Shown: positions 36,388 through 45,431, counted from the first letter of the stretch. The stretch is DNA of 64,000 nt from Mucilaginibacter gracilis (GCF_003633615.1 NZ_RBKU01000001.1:2542001-2606000); one strand, 5' to 3'. Numbers and translations are program-made. The notes: generated by a model from the letters alone, not told the origin.

Positions 36388-37012
36388 GCTGAAAGACGGC
36401 GAGGAAACGCAGCGCGAGCTGATTGCGGCGGTGGGCGACACGCTGCGCGAGGAGGGTTTTCAGGGTTTGAAAACGAACAGGATCGCCAAACGCATCGGCA
36501 AGGACAAAAACGTGGTGCGCTATCATTTTGAAAACATGGAAGGGCTGCAAAAGGCGTATATCCGGGAGAAAGACCACTGGCTGCCCTTTTTTGAAAAATT
36601 TAAGCTGGGTGATAACCCGGGCCGGACACAGGTGCAGCAGCTTTTTCGCGAACTGATGCAGGCGAATTTTTCCGGCTTTCTGGAAAACCCGGAGATGCAG
36701 CAGATCATCCTGTGGCAGATCAGCGAGGCGAACCCGCTTTTGACCGGGATATCCGAGGAACGCGAGCGGGAAGGTGCCAGGCTGCTGGAAAAGACAGATC
36801 CTTTTTTCGGGGGAAGCGGTGTCAATTTCCGGGCGGTGGTATCGCTGTTGCTGGGTGGCATCTATTATATCGTGCTGCATGCGAAAACGAATAAAAGTAC
36901 GGTCAGCGGAATGGATGCCAACAAGAAAAGCGACCGCGCCGAACTGCATCGCACGATCGGGCAGATACTGGACTGGGCATGGCAGGCAAGCGAGCAACAA
37001 CACAACAAATAA
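36362..37012 (+). CDS. TetR-family transcriptional regulator
   Basis: This 216-residue regulator has an N-terminal TetR helix-turn-helix ('LIAAVGDTLREEGFQGLKTN' to 'IAKRIGKDKNVVRYHFENME', ~18-62) and a C-terminal ligand domain with a long helical body. The ATG at 36362 lies 26 bp inside the end of the oxoamine synthase gene, so the two are translationally coupled and the enzyme is a likely target. The effector is unknown. Confidence 0.85.
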   Translation: MVTRKKTLKLKDGEETQRELIAAVGDTLREEGFQGLKTNRIAKRIGKDKNVVRYHFENMEGLQKAYIREKDHWLPFFEKFKLGDNPGRTQVQQLFRELMQANFSGFLENPEMQQIILWQISEANPLLTGISEEREREGARLLEKTDPFFGGSGVNFRAVVSLLLGGIYYIVLHAKTNKSTVSGMDANKKSDRAELHRTIGQILDWAWQASEQQHNK

Positions 37013-37112
37013 TTATTTACCTATATTTACGGAGGATTTAAAAATGACTTTACGAGACAGAGATAGCTAACGATAACATATCATAATATTCAGCATTCAT
37101 ATTTCTTGGCTA

Positions 37113-37222
37113 AACTAAAAACGGCTAATTTTTAAATAGACAACCAAGAGCAAGTGCAATGCCCGCTTAAACGCGGGCGTGCTTGTTCATTGGTTGTCGG
37201 GTTACTTAGCCGTTTCCTAGTT
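37113..37222. repeat. large nested palindrome (~110 nt) in an otherwise empty gap
   Basis: Three nested arms pair around one centre: 37113-37128 with 37206-37222 (AACTA..AACGGCTAA type), GACAACCAA 37139-37147 with TTGGTTGTC 37190-37198, and GCCCGC with GCGGGC around TTAAA near 37161-37177. The gap 37013-37380 has no other gene. Possible explanations are a miniature transposable element, an attachment or processing site, or a long terminator-like RNA hairpin. No target duplication is obvious. Confidence 0.7.
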
Positions 37223-37380
37223 GGCCTGAACAATGTCATAGCCCGCGTTTTTGTTCAAACCCCAAACCTTCCCCAAACAAATTTCCTGAATGTCAATTGC
37301 TGTACGGCCTGAAAGCTGTGAGGCGGGACGCTGTCGGTTTTTTGTGGAAGGTTTGTTCCGTTTACCTAAATGTGAAGGAA

Positions 37381-38064
37381 ATGAGCGAAAGATCTGATGA
37401 AAAACAAACCTATCCTTTTCACTGGCTGGATCAAGTGGTGGAAGTCACCCTGAATCCTGCGAAAACAAGTGTGAAGCATTTACCGGCGGAAACCATGCGG
37501 GCCATCAGCGATCGGCTGCCCGATGAGTTCGCCGAGGTCACTTCCCGGCTGAAAGCACAGGCTTTTTGCCTCTACACCGGCGAGCATATCAAAGTCGTAG
37601 CCGGGCATTATGACCAGGCTGTCCGGCTGCTGCAAAAGCAGGCTGCTGATAACCTGAGTCAGTATCCAAGAACCGGCCTGCTTCGTCAAACGGGTGAGAT
37701 GATCCTGGAGCGACTGAATGATCTTGCGTTATGCCTGTATACCCGCTACCCGGCCTATTTGCCGCCTGCTTTACCTGCGGAGCCGGAAGAAATACCGGCG
37801 GGTTTACTGAGCAAGATCCTTTGCGCGCTGAGTGCCGATCAGCTGGGTATCCTGCTGCGCGCTGCGACAGATGCCGGCGTTTTGGTCGGCCGTTCTTTTC
37901 GAAAGGTCTGCAAAGCGGTCGCCCCTTATTTGTCAACACCCTGGAAAACGGATATCCGGCCCGATACCCTGCGCAGCCATGGCACGCGGCCCGAGAGCCG
38001 GGATAAGGAAGTGACCATCGCGTTCCTGGAAAAGATGATCGAAAAGATCCGCGGTTACCGCTGA
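37381..38064 (+). CDS. conserved-looking cytoplasmic protein of unknown function
   Basis: This 227-residue protein has no signal peptide or membrane helix and is helix-rich. The C-terminal third ('AVAPYLSTPWKTDIRPDTLR' and 'EVTIAFLEKMIEKIRGY') recalls accessory-region proteins of Sphingobacteriaceae, but I cannot name a family. The ATG at 37381 is preferred over a frame open from 37297, since the conserved-looking part starts there and the earlier stretch is low quality. It lies between the large palindrome and a pair of tandem hairpins, hinting at a mobile or regulatory unit. Confidence 0.65.
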   Translation: MSERSDEKQTYPFHWLDQVVEVTLNPAKTSVKHLPAETMRAISDRLPDEFAEVTSRLKAQAFCLYTGEHIKVVAGHYDQAVRLLQKQAADNLSQYPRTGLLRQTGEMILERLNDLALCLYTRYPAYLPPALPAEPEEIPAGLLSKILCALSADQLGILLRAATDAGVLVGRSFRKVCKAVAPYLSTPWKTDIRPDTLRSHGTRPESRDKEVTIAFLEKMIEKIRGYR

Positions 38065-38150
38065 AAATGACGGGCCGGTAAGTTTATTTTTCGGGAGCGA
38101 TGCTGGTGTTTTTAATAAGAGGGAAATTCCTATCGGGTGCGTAATTTATA

Positions 38151-38257
38151 TACCTATGGTCACTTTATACGCATTGGTGGACATAGGTACCGCTTTCGTT
38201 CAATTCAATCGTTTTTTATTACCTATGTTCATATTTTATAAAAAAGTGGACATAGGT
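38151..38257. repeat. two tandem copies of an ACCTATG inverted-repeat hairpin
   Basis: TACCTATGGTCA (38151) pairs with TGGACATAGGTA (38178-38189), and TACCTATGTTCA (38220) pairs with TGGACATAGGTG (38246-38257). Each unit is about 39 bp and the spacing between units is 30 bp. Four half-sites thus alternate in orientation. They may be operators, recombination sites or protein-bound RNA hairpins. The second copy overlaps the 3' end of the small gene at 38219-38449. Confidence 0.7.
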
Positions 38258-38449
38258 GTTTTTTTGTCCATTTTTTAATTCGCCAGCCATTTGAACAGGA
38301 TGGTCCGGGCTGTACGCCGGGTCCATTGGCCCCTTTTTCAGGCTTTTGAGGAACGGCATATAGTACTGCCGGTCCAACCAGCGCGCCAGCAATACAATGG
38401 CCAGGTTTAAAAGCAGGAGAATGGCGATAGCGATGGTAGTCGTTTGCAT
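38219..38449 (-). CDS. possible small single-helix membrane protein
   Basis: This 76-residue frame starts 'MQTTTIAIAILLLLNLAIVL' with one transmembrane helix (~5-25), followed by a positively charged segment 'RWLDRQYYMPFLKSLKKG' and a polar tail. Its last ~15 residues are encoded by the second ACCTATG hairpin. I recognise no family. Bacteroidota often carry such small proteins, but the absence of a homologue or clear ribosome site keeps confidence low. Confidence 0.4.
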   Translation of the reverse strand: MQTTTIAIAILLLLNLAIVLLARWLDRQYYMPFLKSLKKGPMDPAYSPDHPVQMAGELKNGQKNTYVHFFIKYEHR

Positions 38450-38634
38450 AAGACTTTTTAAAGTAGGAGGCAGACCTTGTGGCACTGCCTCCTGGTGTAC
38501 TGAACTTTCCGGTAATCACTGCGTCGTCAGCGGCCTGAGAGAGCTGGGTGATACTCGCAGCTTTCTCCGGGCAACAAAACGGTGAGTCGCCCAATTATCG
38601 GAGTTTCCCGATCTGCTGTGTAAAGAAAAGCGCG
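38450..38634. other. gap with one 9-bp hairpin
   Basis: AGGAGGCAG (38465-38473) pairs perfectly with CTGCCTCCT (38485-38493). It lies upstream of the small membrane protein gene on the minus strand. No T tract follows, so it may be part of a leader. Nothing else is recognised up to 38634. Confidence 0.4.
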
Positions 38635-39405
38635 TTATAAAATGGCTGTATTCGTCGCGAATTTCTTTTTCCCCCGCTGTATCGTCTGCACCAGGCTGAT
38701 GATGGCGGTTTTCCCTCCGGCAGCACTATCGAAGGAAAAAGCCGGGCCTTCCCCGAAGAAATCATCGGTCAGGAACTGCCCGCTGGCTTTGTCTTTCAGC
38801 CGGACAATGTAGCTGTAGGGCGTCCCGGAGGCATCATTCAGCGCCAGGGTCATCGCTTTGGAAATGGTTTTCCGGTTCAGGTTGGGCAGTACACCGAGGT
38901 CATCTATGGTGCCGCTGCCATCGTTATGCGTCCTGGTCAAATAACCATCTACGGAGATGCCATCCGGCAGCAGGGTGCTCAGGTTGTTGAAGAGCTGTAC
39001 TTTGGCCGAATCCACACCAACACTCGAACCGGCATCCAGGAAGGTTTTCAATCCCAGTTCCTCGCTGTAGGCCAGCCTGAAATTGAGCACGTTTGCAGCA
39101 GGGATGGTGATCAGGGTATCGATCAGGAGGCTGTCGGTGCCATGCTTTTTAAAGGCGAGTTTGGATTTTACCCCTGCATCCAGTAAGAGCCTCGTGCTTA
39201 AACCGTAAATGGGGCCTATGGTCAGGCTGTCCGGGAGTTTTTTGCCGTTGAAATAAATGTCCATGACCGGTGTCCCCGGCAGGTCGGCCAGTTCAGCCGT
39301 TAAGGAACCAAAGTGATGATCCGCTTTTATGGGTTCCCCTTTTTTGCAGGAAAATATAGCGGTAGCTGCCAGTAGCAGCAGGAAACGATATTGCGATGTT
39401 TTCAT
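38635..39405 (-). CDS. surface lipoprotein with DUF4397-like domains
   Basis: This 256-residue lipoprotein has the lipobox 'ATAIFSCKKGEP' (Cys ~20). The body contains repeated beta-sandwich patterns ('MDIYFNGKKLPDSLTIGPI', 'VQLFNNLSTLLPDGISVDGY') like DUF4397 proteins. It lies 4 bp after the TonB-dependent receptor gene and so takes the place that SusD or DUF4249 lipoproteins take in similar loci. It probably captures the substrate at the cell surface for the receptor. Confidence 0.75.
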   Translation of the reverse strand: MKTSQYRFLLLLAATAIFSCKKGEPIKADHHFGSLTAELADLPGTPVMDIYFNGKKLPDSLTIGPIYGLSTRLLLDAGVKSKLAFKKHGTDSLLIDTLITIPAANVLNFRLAYSEELGLKTFLDAGSSVGVDSAKVQLFNNLSTLLPDGISVDGYLTRTHNDGSGTIDDLGVLPNLNRKTISKAMTLALNDASGTPYSYIVRLKDKASGQFLTDDFFGEGPAFSFDSAAGGKTAIISLVQTIQRGKKKFATNTAIL

Positions 39406-39409
39406 GTTC

Positions 39410-42400
39410 TTAGAAATTATAGGTAAAGTTTAAACTGTAGGTGCGGCCGGAGGCGGACTTGTAGTTGATCTGGTCGACACCGGCCTGGTACCGTAGTTGT
39501 TGCGTGGTCGGTTCTTTCGCGGTCAGGCTGCCCTGGTCGTATACATTCTGGTAAACCACCGAATAACTGTTCAGCAGGTTGCTGACTGTCCCTTTGATCT
39601 CGAGTTTCTTTTTGAGCAGGAAGACGGCGACCTGCGCGTCCAGCGCCTTTTCGGGCCGTTCAAATAAGGATTGCGAATAATCAACGGTCGGGCGGATGAG
39701 GCGGTTGGAGACATAATTATAGCTCATGCTGACGCGTACGGGTTGGGTATCGTAGTAAAAGCCCGCGTTATACATCAGGTTACTGGCACCGGTCTGCACG
39801 CGCTTTTCCGGTGCACCGGTATTTTCTGTCACCAGCACTTTCCCTGGCTGCGCCGGATCGTTAGCGCCGATGGCCAGTGTCATAGGTGTTACCGTACTGG
39901 TTAAGGCCGTAAAGTTTCCATAAAGCGTCAGTTGTTTTAATACGGGGATGCCGGTAAAGGCGAAGGATTTGCGGAATTCGGCTTCAATACCATTATTGGT
40001 CGCCGCTTTGTTATTCTGCAGGGTGAACAAGCGGTTGTTCTGGTCTTTGTAGATTTCCATCGGGTAGTCGAACTGTTTGCGGAACAGCGAAAAGGAGATC
40101 AGCTCTCCGGGTGAAGGAAACCATTCATACCGGAAATCGTAATGGCTGATCTTGGTGGACCGGATCGGGGTCTGGGAATTATAAACCCCGCCCAGTTCAT
40201 AATCATATTCCTGGAAGAAGGTAAGCTCGCGCAGGTCGGGCCGGATAATGCTTTTGGCAAAGGCCAGGCGCAGGTTCATTTTCGGTGTCAGGCTGTAAGT
40301 CAGATTCGCGGAAGGGAAAAAGTTCCAGTTGGGTTCCAGTTTATCCAGGGCGCTGAAATCGTATTGTTTAACGCTGGCTTTGATCTGATCCAGGTTCTGG
40401 TTCAGGCCGTTCAGGTTATAATATTCCGCACGCAGGCCCCATACCAGGCGGAGCTTACCGGCGACCTTATTATCGAGCATCAGGTAAGCGGCATGCAAAC
40501 TGGCCTTTTTATGGAAATCATCGCCGAACCGGCTGAATTCGATGGATGTTCCCGCCCGGTTAGGGTCAAAGGCATCGGCTAAGGCCGGAAAATACGAGGT
40601 ATTGGCCGAACTGCCGGAATTGAGTACATAGAACAGGCGGTCTTTTTGCCAGCCGGCATACCCGGCCTTTAAACTGTTGGCCCAGCCTAATTGCCCCGTA
40701 TTAAACTGAAATGGGACTTGCAGGTCGGTGTTCCATGAAAAATTATTTTCCAGTGCCCGGCTCCAGGAACGCAGGGCACCGCGGCTCAGGTCGCTTTGCG
40801 GCTGGCTGATGTAGTATTCATCCGGGCCATAAGCCGGATCGGCCTGATAGGCTGCGGTCATGATATGGTTATCGGGTTTCAGGCGGTCCAGCCGGATATA
40901 ACTGCCGAGCCAGTTCAGTTTGATACCCCGGTTACCAATGGCATATTCCCCTTTCAACTGATTCTGTGACAGGCTGGAAGCTGTGGTCTGGTCAAAATAG
41001 CCCAGTTGCTTAAATCCGTCTTTGTTGCCGGTGCCGATCAGCAATTGCTGGTCCAGCGTGCGCAGGTAGATGCTTTGCAGCCCCAGTTTCAGGCGTTCTG
41101 TACCGTAGCTCAGCCCGGCAAGGCCGGAAAGGTTCGCGGTAAAGCCATAGCGCTTACCGATCAGAGGGTTTTGGGTTTCTTCAAAACCGAAGCGGGTGCT
41201 TTCAATATCCTGTGTCAGAAAAGTGTTCCGGTAGCCGGCAGAAGCGATGAGGCCGATGCGCTGGTTATTCTTCAGCGAATACACGCGTCCTAAAGAAAAC
41301 TGGAGGTTAGGCGCGGGTGCCGGGTTCAGTTTGGAAAGGCCCCAGTTGTTGGCGAATGCCTTTGGATCATTGACGTCATAATTACCGGAGGCCGCGTTCA
41401 GCGTCGTATTGGCCAGTACGTCATTCGAGCTTTTCCAGTCCAGTTTGCCGAAAAGGTTACGGTTACCGGCGGGGAGGGCAAAATAATTGCGGGTTTCCAT
41501 CGGCAGGGTCAGGAAATCTTTTCCGGTGGTGTTGCTGTTTACGCTTCCGCCGATATTGAGCGTCGTAAAATTCTCATCGGGGATATCTTTAGTCTGCACT
41601 TGTACCAGGCCGCCGCCGAACTCAGCGCTTTTGTCCGGGGTCAGGGTTTTGGTTACGGTCACCGCATCGACCATATTGGAGGGAATGATGTCAAAACTGA
41701 AGGCTTTCCGGTTCAGCTCCGTGCTGGGTACCGACTGACCGTTAAGTTCCGCATTGTTGTAACGCTCGCTCAGGCCGCGCACCACCACGTATTTATTATC
41801 GATAGTGGCCAGGCCGCTGATGCGTTTCAGTGATTCGCCCAGGTTCTTGTCTGGGGTACGCGCCAGTTGTTCGGCGGTTACGCCATCGGTTATACCGGCA
41901 TTGTTCTTTTGTTTGGCATAGAGCCCCTCCAGCGACGCTTTGCGGTAAGCCGCCGTCACCATTACCTCCTTTAAAGCGGTATTGGCCGGCTTCATGGCCA
42001 GGTCGAGCGGTGTAAGCTTACCTTCCGACGCGACCACACCGGTAATGCGCTGCGACTGGTAACCGATAAAGTTCACTTCGATGGTATACGTACCCGGTGC
42101 AACGCTCAGCACATACGAGCCGTCGGCATTGCTTTGCACGGCCTGCCCGGTTTCTACCAGTTTAATGGTAGCGCCGGGGAGTGTTTCTCCTTTTTCGTCC
42201 AGCACTTTGCCGCTGATCTTTCCCGGGACGGCCGGCGGAGGGAGTTTGCTGACGGCTATGGCGCTGTTGATCTGCTCGAAATGCAGCCGGTGTTGTTTGG
42301 CCAGAAGCGCCAGTACTTTGTCCAGGCTGGTCTTGCTGACGTTGAGCGAAACAGGGTTGATCTTACCGAGCTCTTCGGCATAAACAAAGTTAAATCCTGA

Positions 42401-42604
42401 TTGGGCAGAAAGATCGGACAGCAGGCCATTTAGGCTGCTTTTCTGTGTATGAACAGAAACAATAGCTTCGTCCAGTCGCTGGGACCTCACCTCCGAGGCC
42501 AAAAGCACACCGCTCAGGGTGAAGGAAATAACGGTCACCATCATGGTTAGGCGCGTCATAAAATATAGTCGTTTAATTACACTACTTTTTGTAGAATTGT
42601 ACAT
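39410..42604 (-). CDS. TonB-dependent outer-membrane receptor with STN domain
   Basis: This 1064-residue receptor has an N-terminal signal ('TMMVTVISFTLSGVLLASEV'), an STN domain (~45-118), a carboxypeptidase regulatory-like domain (~130-205), a plug (~235-345: 'YVVVRGLSERYNNAELNGQ', 'VTKTLTPDKSAEFGGGLVQV') and a beta-barrel ending 'RTYSLNFTYNF'. The STN domain fits signalling through the FecR encoded upstream. The plug pattern is closer to siderophore/generic receptors than to SusC. The start may be the Met at 42559. Substrate unknown. Confidence 0.88.
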   Translation of the reverse strand: MYNSTKSSVIKRLYFMTRLTMMVTVISFTLSGVLLASEVRSQRLDEAIVSVHTQKSSLNGLLSDLSAQSGFNFVYAEELGKINPVSLNVSKTSLDKVLALLAKQHRLHFEQINSAIAVSKLPPPAVPGKISGKVLDEKGETLPGATIKLVETGQAVQSNADGSYVLSVAPGTYTIEVNFIGYQSQRITGVVASEGKLTPLDLAMKPANTALKEVMVTAAYRKASLEGLYAKQKNNAGITDGVTAEQLARTPDKNLGESLKRISGLATIDNKYVVVRGLSERYNNAELNGQSVPSTELNRKAFSFDIIPSNMVDAVTVTKTLTPDKSAEFGGGLVQVQTKDIPDENFTTLNIGGSVNSNTTGKDFLTLPMETRNYFALPAGNRNLFGKLDWKSSNDVLANTTLNAASGNYDVNDPKAFANNWGLSKLNPAPAPNLQFSLGRVYSLKNNQRIGLIASAGYRNTFLTQDIESTRFGFEETQNPLIGKRYGFTANLSGLAGLSYGTERLKLGLQSIYLRTLDQQLLIGTGNKDGFKQLGYFDQTTASSLSQNQLKGEYAIGNRGIKLNWLGSYIRLDRLKPDNHIMTAAYQADPAYGPDEYYISQPQSDLSRGALRSWSRALENNFSWNTDLQVPFQFNTGQLGWANSLKAGYAGWQKDRLFYVLNSGSSANTSYFPALADAFDPNRAGTSIEFSRFGDDFHKKASLHAAYLMLDNKVAGKLRLVWGLRAEYYNLNGLNQNLDQIKASVKQYDFSALDKLEPNWNFFPSANLTYSLTPKMNLRLAFAKSIIRPDLRELTFFQEYDYELGGVYNSQTPIRSTKISHYDFRYEWFPSPGELISFSLFRKQFDYPMEIYKDQNNRLFTLQNNKAATNNGIEAEFRKSFAFTGIPVLKQLTLYGNFTALTSTVTPMTLAIGANDPAQPGKVLVTENTGAPEKRVQTGASNLMYNAGFYYDTQPVRVSMSYNYVSNRLIRPTVDYSQSLFERPEKALDAQVAVFLLKKKLEIKGTVSNLLNSYSVVYQNVYDQGSLTAKEPTTQQLRYQAGVDQINYKSASGRTYSLNFTYNF

Positions 42605-42771
42605 AGCTTTTTAAAATGATTATTGGGTTGCAATCTGATGGATCATGAAGCTTACCGAGCGGAAGTGGTGGTACACTTTCGCTCTTCTTCATCAATCCTT
42701 TTTCTTTATGGGTACATAGGAATACTTTCTTAACGCATACCTCCTGCTTTAATGGTAAATGGTTGAATGAT

Positions 42772-43740
42772 TTAGCCGATGGTCACTGTTTTACCGCTGA
42801 TGTGGTAAGGAAAGTTTCCGCCCGAAATACTTAAAAGCTTCAGGATATTGGCCAGGCTTTCTTTTTTGACTTTGAGCCGGAACCGTTTGTTTAGTAATGA
42901 CCTGTCTTTAAAGACAAAGGTGACCCCATACTCCCGGCTGAGGCTTTTACTGATGTTTTCCAGCGTTTCCATCCGGAAATCAAGCACGTTTTGCTGCCAG
43001 CTGCCGATATCTGCAAGTGGCAAAGAGCTTTTGACAAAGCTTTTAAGGCTACTGTTATAAGTCATCTGCTCGCCTGGTGTCAGCATATACACTTTTTTAA
43101 TTTTGTCGCCGGTGCCCCATAAACCGACTTTACCGGTCGCGACGGCGACTGTTGTAGGGGTTTCGCCGGGATAGGCTTGAATATTATAAGAGGTGCCCAG
43201 TACCTGTACCCGGAGCTGGCCGGTATGCACAATGAAAGGATGCCGGGAATCATGTACAACGGTAAAAAAGGCTTCGCCGCTGAGTTTCAGGTCGCGGGTG
43301 GTTTTACTGAACGTTTCGGGGTAAGTGATGGTTGATCCGCTATTGAGGGAGATCAATGAGCCATCCGGCAGGGTGACCTGTTTTTTAACGCCGGGGGCGG
43401 TGCTTTCCTGACGCCATACCATGCGCTGCTGGTCAGGATGGGTAGCTTTGAAAATCAGCATACCTGCTGAGCTAAGCAGTAATAATACAGCGGCTACTTT
43501 TAAAACGGGTAGCCATAGGTTCCTGATGCGGGCGGGCCTTTGTTGCGCAGCGACCCAATGAACAGCGCGCGTCGTAGCTTCTTCGGCGGCACGTTTGATC
43601 TCCTGATCCGGCGGCAGCGGATAGCCTTCCGTTTCAAAACTATCGTACCAGTCCCTGACCAGTTTGACCTCTTCCGGAGTGCAAAGTCCGGCTTCATATT
43701 TTTCGGCCAGTTTTTTCAGCTGTTTGTCCTGTGTTTCCAT
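42772..43740 (-). CDS. fecR: FecR-family anti-sigma factor
   Basis: This 322-residue protein has an N-terminal cytoplasmic region, a transmembrane helix (~75-95, 'VLKVAAVLLLLSSAGMLIF'), a FecR domain ('LPDGSLISLNSGSTITYP', 'GEAFFTVVHD') and a C-terminal DUF4974-like end ('SREYGVTFVFKDR'). It lies between its sigma gene (64 bp upstream) and the receptor it should sense (167 bp downstream). It is complete. Confidence 0.92.
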   Translation of the reverse strand: METQDKQLKKLAEKYEAGLCTPEEVKLVRDWYDSFETEGYPLPPDQEIKRAAEEATTRAVHWVAAQQRPARIRNLWLPVLKVAAVLLLLSSAGMLIFKATHPDQQRMVWRQESTAPGVKKQVTLPDGSLISLNSGSTITYPETFSKTTRDLKLSGEAFFTVVHDSRHPFIVHTGQLRVQVLGTSYNIQAYPGETPTTVAVATGKVGLWGTGDKIKKVYMLTPGEQMTYNSSLKSFVKSSLPLADIGSWQQNVLDFRMETLENISKSLSREYGVTFVFKDRSLLNKRFRLKVKKESLANILKLLSISGGNFPYHISGKTVTIG

Positions 43741-43804
43741 TCAACAGTATAATCAGGGAAAGTGTCCTTTTATACTATTAAATAATCAATAACAGTTTGT
43801 TAAG

Positions 43805-44416
43805 TTAAAGGTCACTGAACCAGCAGGCGGATGCCAGGGCGAGCACGAAGGCAAGATTATCTTTTTTGAGGTAGGCCCGCAGCGATTGCAGCGCGGTGGA
43901 TAAATAGTTCCTGACCGTCTGTTCGTTCAGCCCGAGTTGCAGGGCGATCTCCCGGACAGAAAGCCCTTCCTGCCTGCTCAGGCGAAACACTTCCTGTACG
44001 GCTCCGGGCATTTTCAGCAGTTCTTTTTCAAATTCCTGTTGGAGCTCGGCCGCTATCAGCGTATCCTCGACAGGCCGGTGAACGGGTTCATCCCATAAAG
44101 CCATGGCGGATTCCAACCCGGTTCTTTTCTTACGAAAAAGGTACTCGTTCACGATGGCGTAATGTGCCGCCCGTGTGAGGTAGGGTGCAAAGGAACTTTC
44201 GATCACCAGATGCTGACGCCGGGTCCACAGGCTAATGTAGATGTTCTGGAGCATATCCTTGGTGTCTTCTTCATCACCGGTTCTTTTATAGATCTGCCGG
44301 TATAGCTGGTCCTGGTAGCGGCGCGCGATAACAGCGAAGGCCTGTTCATTGTCCTGCTGCAGCAATAGCCATAATTCGGTATCTGATAAACGCTCCACTG
44401 CTGTAAAAATAGCCAA
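43805..44416 (-). CDS. ECF sigma-70 factor
   Basis: This 203-residue extracytoplasmic-function sigma factor has region 2 ('AFAVIARRYQDQLYRQIYKR', 'DTKDMLQNIYISLWTRRQ') and region 4 ('VFRLSRQEGLSVREIALQ', 'NEQTVRNYLSTALQSLR'). A C-terminal extension of about 20 residues is mildly hydrophobic. The frame begins with TTG at 44416; a GTG at 44398 is an alternative. It should transcribe the fecR-receptor-lipoprotein operon when released from FecR. Confidence 0.9.
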   Translation of the reverse strand: MAIFTAVERLSDTELWLLLQQDNEQAFAVIARRYQDQLYRQIYKRTGDEEDTKDMLQNIYISLWTRRQHLVIESSFAPYLTRAAHYAIVNEYLFRKKRTGLESAMALWDEPVHRPVEDTLIAAELQQEFEKELLKMPGAVQEVFRLSRQEGLSVREIALQLGLNEQTVRNYLSTALQSLRAYLKKDNLAFVLALASACWFSDL

Positions 44417-44561
44417 AGTAGATTAAGCTGGTGTTAACATTAAGGTGGCGCTTTACGATATTTGTTCCTTATGGCCGGCCAATTGACGCTATTACCAAGA
44501 CCGACCGGGAAAAAACCGGTGTTAGCCCTGATATCTTAAACCTTTTACTGTAAATTTGGCA

Positions 44562-44659
44562 AACAACGGCCACAATTGGCAAATAGTGTCCGTTGTTTGA
44601 TTTCCAACAAAAGACACTAAATAATATTTGCTGTCTTTTGTTGGAAATAATTATATTTG
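44562..44659 (+). promoter_or_regulatory. AbiE operon promoter with four alternating operator half-sites
   Basis: Half-sites of a GTGTC-N2-TTGTT motif occur four times in alternating orientation: AACAACGGCCAC 44562-44573 (reverse), GTGTCCGTTGTT 44586-44597, AACAAAAGACAC 44606-44617 (reverse), CTGTCTTTTGTT 44631-44642. The inner pair extends to a perfect 16-bp inverted repeat (44601-44616 with 44632-44647). A promoter, TTTG 44627-44630, N21, TATATTTG 44652-44659, lies inside it. AbiEi antitoxins are known to repress their own promoter through inverted repeats, so this fits autoregulation. Confidence 0.75.
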
Positions 44660-44675
44660 CATAAGGAGGTTCATT

Positions 44676-45431
44676 TTGGTTAAAGATTTCATCATAACGC
44701 AAATCAAAAAAGAATTTGAAAACCGTGAAAGTTTTTCAAAGAAAGAATTATTTGACTTTTACTTAAAGTATGAGCCGGAGCTGAAAGAGACAACATTCAG
44801 ATGGCGCATTTTCGACTTGAAAGAGAAAGGCATCCTCGGGCCTGTATCAAGGGATTTATTAACGTTTACCAATAAGCCGGTTTTTAAACCGGTAATCAGT
44901 GACACGGAGCGCAGATTGGCCAATAGGATAATGAAGCAGTTCTATTCCCTGAGACTATGTATTTGGTCTACCAAAATATTAAATGAATTCATGCTGCACC
45001 AGCCTGGTAAATTTATCACCATACTGGAAGTGGAAAAGGCTGCTGTTGAACCAGTATTTCATTTTTTGAAAGATATCAACACAAAAGATGTGTATTTATT
45101 ACCGCAGGAAAAGGAATTGGAATGGTATGTTTATGAAAGTCAGTCAGCAATCATTGTCGAATCATTAATTTCCAAATCCCCGGTACAAAGGGTTGATCAA
45201 ACCCCGACCGTCACGATTGAAAAAATGATTGTCGACATTTTTTCAGATCAACGATTATTTAATGTTTATCAAGGGAGCGAATTAGCCAATATCATCGAGT
45301 CTGCTTATGATAAATATCAATGTGATTTTACTAAACTGTTCAGCTATGCAAAAAGACGGAGGAAAGACGTCGATCTGAGAAATTATCTGGCCCATTATAC
45401 TAACCTGCCTCAAACCATTTTACATGATTGA
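44676..45431 (+). CDS. AbiEi-type antitoxin (type IV toxin-antitoxin)
   Basis: This 251-residue protein has an N-terminal winged helix-like part ('FSKKELFDFYLKYEPELKET' to 'FRWRIFDLKEKGILGPVSR') and a C-terminal AbiEi-like domain, as in Bacteroidota AbiEi/DUF6577 proteins. It should repress the operon and counteract the toxin encoded next. I chose TTG at 44676 because AAGGAGG (44663-44669) is 6 bp upstream; a frame open from 44628 would start inside the promoter. It overlaps the toxin gene by 8 bp. Confidence 0.8.
   Translation: MVKDFIITQIKKEFENRESFSKKELFDFYLKYEPELKETTFRWRIFDLKEKGILGPVSRDLLTFTNKPVFKPVISDTERRLANRIMKQFYSLRLCIWSTKILNEFMLHQPGKFITILEVEKAAVEPVFHFLKDINTKDVYLLPQEKELEWYVYESQSAIIVESLISKSPVQRVDQTPTVTIEKMIVDIFSDQRLFNVYQGSELANIIESAYDKYQCDFTKLFSYAKRRRKDVDLRNYLAHYTNLPQTILHD

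Noticed and set aside
44628..44675. Earlier start of the AbiEi antitoxin
   Set aside because: It would lie inside the promoter and operator; AAGGAGG at 44663 with TTG at 44676 is a better start.
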